From: Candidatus Pygmaiobacter gallistercoris
GTDB taxonomy: Bacteria > Bacillota > Clostridia > Oscillospirales > Ruminococcaceae
Reading direction: 5' to 3'
Length of the DNA: 12,709 nt
NCBI GenBank assembly: GCA_019113125.1
Contig: DXIA01000086.1
Span: 1 to 12,709, forward strand
Numbering within the stretch: position 1 is the first letter of the stretch; the number at the start of each line of letters is the position of its first letter. Shown here piece by piece: positions 7,532-12,709 of this stretch. Both the position numbers and the translations under genes were made by a program. The notes under the pieces were generated by a model, which saw only the letters and a list, made by a program, of their open reading frames with translations, did not search any database and had not been told where the DNA came from.

Positions 7532-8914
7532 TTATTTTACAAGTTCTGCTGTCAAGTAGATTCCCTTGCTGCCAGTGATGGTCACGGTGGCGAACTGGCC
7601 GATCAGCTCCTTTTCACCCGCAAACTCGGCGACAAGGTTGTTGTCCAGCCGTCCCGCCAGCTGTCCCTCTTCCCGGCCCGGTCCCTCGACCAGCACCCGC
7701 TGGGTCCTGCCGGTCAGGGCAGCCGCCTCCTCGCGGGAGATCTCCTCCTGCAACTTCAGCAGCCGGCCGAGCCGCTCGGTCTTAACCTGATGCGGGGTCT
7801 CGTCCGGCAGCTGCGCTGCGCGGGTACCGCTGCGGGGCGAAAAGATAAAGGTGAACAGCTGCACATACCGAATCTGCCGCACCAGCTCCATCGTCTGCTC
7901 GAAATCCTCCTCGGTCTCTCCGGGGAACCCGACGATGATATCGCTGGAGAAGGTCATCTGCGGGATGGTCTGCCGCGCATAGTCGATCAGCCCCTTGTAC
8001 TGGGCGATGTCGTACTTCCGGTTCATCTGGACCAGAATCCGGTTGGAACCGCTCTGCACCGGCAGATGCAGGTTGTTGCAGATCTTGTCGTGCGAGGCGA
8101 TGGTGTCGATCAGCTTGCGGCTGGCGTCCTTAGGGTGGCTGGTCATAAACCGGATCCTGAAATCCCCCTCCTGCTCCGCCAGCAGTGCCAGCAGATCCGA
8201 GAAATCGATCTTCTTCTCGAGCCCCTTGCCGTAGCTGTTAACATTCTGTCCCAGCAGGGTGATCTCCTTGTAGCCGCTCTGTACCAGCGAGCGAAACTCC
8301 GAGAGGATGTCCTCCGGCTTGCGGCTGCGCTCCCGCCCCCGCACAAAGGGGACGATGCAGTAGGAACAGAAGTTGTCGCAGCCGTACATGATCGGCAGCC
8401 ACGCCTTGAAACTGCTGTCCCGGTGGATCGGCAGATTTTCAACCACCTCATACCGCTCGACCGGCTCGCCCAGCACCCGTCTTTTGCTCCGGATCCGCTG
8501 GGCAATCAGCCCCGGCAGCTTGTCGATCGCATTGACCCCAAAGACCAGATCCACATAGGGAAAGCTCTTGCGGAGCTTGTCGATCACCTCGCGCTGCTGC
8601 ACCATGCAGCCGCCGATTGCAATCAACATCTTGGGGTTGTCGGCCTTGAGTTTCTTGAGGGCGCCGATGTTGCCGTACACCCGCTGCTGGGCGTGTTCCC
8701 GCACCGCGCAGGTGTTGAAGACAACGAGATCCGCCTCGCTCACATTGTCGGTCAGGTTGTACCCTGACTGCAGCAGCACCCCCTTGATCTTCTCGCCGTC
8801 ATTGACATTCTGCTGACAGCCAAAGGAGTGGACATAGGCCGCCGGCGGGTGATCGTAGTAGTTTGCGATCGTGTCGATGATCCTGTCATGCTCGATAAAA
8901 TCTTCGTACTGCAA
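7532..8914 (-). CDS. miaB: tRNA-2-methylthio-N6-dimethylallyladenosine synthase MiaB
   Basis: MiaB is a radical-SAM methylthiotransferase that turns i6A37 of tRNA, made by MiaA, into ms2i6A37. It uses two 4Fe-4S clusters. The 460 residues show the N-terminal MTTase domain with cysteines 33 (SFGCQQN), 69 (NTCAVRE) and 103 (GGCMVQQ), the radical-SAM CX3CX2C at 179, 183 and 186 (GCDNFCSYC) followed by IVPFVRGRERSR, the LLGQNVNSYG and HLPVQSGS segments, IVGFPGETEEDF, and a C-terminal TRAM-like domain from about 395. YGCDNFCSYCIVPFVRGRER is the MiaB-type rather than the RimO or MtaB-type signature. The start is TTG at 8914, with GGAGGTG 5 nt upstream; no better start lies in frame. A promoter with perfect TATAAT lies just upstream, so miaB probably opens the operon that runs on to hfq. 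The motif DGE at 39-41 replaces the more common DSE. Confidence 0.96.
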   Translation of the reverse strand: MQYEDFIEHDRIIDTIANYYDHPPAAYVHSFGCQQNVNDGEKIKGVLLQSGYNLTDNVSEADLVVFNTCAVREHAQQRVYGNIGALKKLKADNPKMLIAIGGCMVQQREVIDKLRKSFPYVDLVFGVNAIDKLPGLIAQRIRSKRRVLGEPVERYEVVENLPIHRDSSFKAWLPIMYGCDNFCSYCIVPFVRGRERSRKPEDILSEFRSLVQSGYKEITLLGQNVNSYGKGLEKKIDFSDLLALLAEQEGDFRIRFMTSHPKDASRKLIDTIASHDKICNNLHLPVQSGSNRILVQMNRKYDIAQYKGLIDYARQTIPQMTFSSDIIVGFPGETEEDFEQTMELVRQIRYVQLFTFIFSPRSGTRAAQLPDETPHQVKTERLGRLLKLQEEISREEAAALTGRTQRVLVEGPGREEGQLAGRLDNNLVAEFAGEKELIGQFATVTITGSKGIYLTAELVK

Positions 8915-8919
8915 GACTT

Positions 8920-8926
8920 CACCTCC
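8920..8926 (-). promoter_or_regulatory. miaB ribosome binding site (GGAGGTG)
   Basis: GGAGGTG on the minus strand is followed by 5 nt and then TTG at 8914. The near-consensus strength and good spacing fix the non-ATG start of miaB. An ATG at 8927 overlapping this site is out of frame with miaB. Confidence 0.8.
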
Positions 8927-8934
8927 ATCCGTTT

Positions 8935-8963
8935 ATTATACAACTTTTCGGCAGATGAGACAA
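8935..8963 (-). promoter_or_regulatory. Sigma-A-type promoter for miaB and downstream genes
   Basis: On the minus strand the -35 box TTGTCT (8963-8958, four of six matches to TTGACA) is separated by exactly 17 nt from a perfect -10 box TATAAT (8940-8935). Expected transcription start is near 8928, giving a leader of only about 14 nt that still holds the miaB ribosome binding site. The -35 box begins 3 nt after the uvrA stop codon. It is the only clear promoter seen in the window and should drive miaB through hfq. Confidence 0.8.
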
Positions 8964-8966
8964 TCT

Positions 8967-8976
<10 letters not shown>
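8951..8976. repeat. Inverted repeat flanking the -35 box of the miaB promoter
   Basis: GCAGAT (8951-8956) and ATCTGC (8971-8976) are perfect 6-bp inverted arms with a 14-nt spacer that contains the -35 box. The right arm lies in the last codons of uvrA. It could be an operator or a weak RNA hairpin at the end of uvrA; no T-run follows, so it is not an intrinsic terminator. A 6-bp repeat can also occur by chance. Confidence 0.3.
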
Positions 8977-11816
<2,840 letters not shown>

Positions 11817-11819
11817 AAT

Positions 11820-12709
11820 TTATTTGCCCTTTCTCAGTTTTTCAATCCGGTCACGCAGGAAGGCCGCCTGCTCGAACTCGAGGATCTTGGCCGCCTCCTT
11901 CATCTCCCGGGTCAGCCGCTCGATCAGTTTCTCCTTCTCCGCCTTGCTCATCCGCTTGTGACCCGGCTCTTCCTCCTCGCTCGAGGAGATGCCGATGGTC
12001 TCTCGAATTGCCTTCTTGATGGTGGTCGGGACGATGCCGTGCGCCTCATTGTACTTCATCTGGATCCCGCGACGCCGCTCGGTCTCCATGATCGCCTGTT
12101 CCATGCTCGGGGTGACGGTGTCGGCGTACATGATGACCATGCCCTGCGCGTTGCGGGCCGCCCGGCCGATCGTCTGGATCAGGCTGGTCTCGCTGCGCAG
12201 AAAGCCCTCCTTGTCCGCATCGAGGATCGCCACCAGCGTGACCTCCGGGATGTCGAGCCCCTCCCGCAGCAGGTTGATGCCGACGATGACGTCGATCGCC
12301 CCGGTGCGCAGATCCTTGATCAGCTCCATCCGCTCGAAGGTGTCGACCTCATGGTGCATATACTTGACCTTGACCCCGTGCTCCGAGAGAAAATCGGTCA
12401 GATCCTCCGCCATCTTCTTGGTCAGGGTGGTGATCAGGGTCCGCTCGCCCCGGGCTGCCCGCTCGTTGATCTCGCCCAGCAGATCCTCGATCTGGCCCTC
12501 GACCGGCTTGACCACAATCTGTGGGTCGAGCAATCCGGTCGGCCGGATGATTTGCTCGGCGATCTGAACCGAGTGCTCCCGCTCATAGGCGCCGGGGGTC
12601 GCGCTGACATAGATGATCTGGTTGAGTTTCTCCTGCACTTCATCAAAGGTCAGCGGCCGGTTGTCATAGGCTGACGGCAAGCGGAACCCGTAGTCCACCA
12701 GGCTCTGCT
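11820..12709 (-). CDS. uvrB: Excinuclease ABC subunit B (UvrB), C-terminal part (N-terminus outside window)
   Basis: UvrB is the DNA helicase-like subunit handed to lesions by UvrA; it verifies damage and recruits UvrC for incision. The frame is open from the right edge (first full codon 12707, giving [25 protein letters not shown]) to TAA at 11820, about 296 residues. This is roughly the C-terminal 45% of a typical 660-residue protein. Visible are the YVSATPG helicase segment, [18 protein letters not shown], motif V region [25 protein letters not shown], motif [11 protein letters not shown], and the C-terminal UVR domain ([33 protein letters not shown]) that contacts UvrC. The GTG at 12698 is internal and is not the start. 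The promoter and any SOS operator lie outside the window. Confidence 0.97.
   Translation of the reverse strand, partial: QSLVDYGFRLPSAYDNRPLTFDEVQEKLNQIIYVSATPGAYEREHSVQIAEQIIRPTGLLDPQIVVKPVEGQIEDLLGEINERAARGERTLITTLTKKMAEDLTDFLSEHGVKVKYMHHEVDTFERMELIKDLRTGAIDVIVGINLLREGLDIPEVTLVAILDADKEGFLRSETSLIQTIGRAARNAQGMVIMYADTVTPSMEQAIMETERRRGIQMKYNEAHGIVPTTIKKAIRETIGISSSEEEEPGHKRMSKAEKEKLIERLTREMKEAAKILEFEQAAFLRDRIEKLRKGK

Overview
This 12.7-kb window is a housekeeping stretch of a GC-rich (roughly 60% by eye) member of the Bacillota, most likely a clostridial gut-type anaerobe related to the Oscillospiraceae. Three things point there: family-level protein resemblance, the miaB - ymcA-like - mutS - mutL - miaA - hfq order (in Bacillus subtilis miaB, ymcA, cotE, mutS, mutL, then miaA and hfq lie close together), and strong AGGAGG-type ribosome binding sites. 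No cotE-like gene lies between the ymcA-like gene and mutS. The taxon is inferred, not demonstrated.

All nine genes are on the minus strand, so transcription runs from the right end to the left. From right to left: the C-terminal part of uvrB (cut by the window edge) and complete uvrA, 3 nt apart; a 52-nt gap with a good sigma-A-type promoter; miaB; a ymcA/ricA-like gene with a cysteine-rich tail; a 110-nt gap with mutually exclusive terminator-like hairpins; mutS; mutL, broken by an apparent 2-nt deletion inside its ATP-lid motif; miaA, overlapping mutL by 17 nt; hfq; and the N-terminal 404 residues of an HlyD-like membrane fusion protein that overlaps hfq by 8 nt and runs off the left edge. 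No intergenic stretch exceeds about 110 nt.

Functionally the window joins nucleotide excision repair (UvrA, UvrB), mismatch repair (MutS, MutL), successive steps of tRNA A37 modification (MiaA makes i6A, MiaB methylthiolates it), RNA-turnover control (the YmcA-like protein) and the RNA chaperone Hfq. Four of the genes (uvrA, miaB, mutS, miaA) appear to start with TTG.

I found no novel defence, mobile or biosynthetic system. The points that deserve a second look are the mutL frameshift, the attenuator-like leader before mutS, the promoter with a flanking palindrome before miaB, and an apparent excess of the hexamer CTCGAG.
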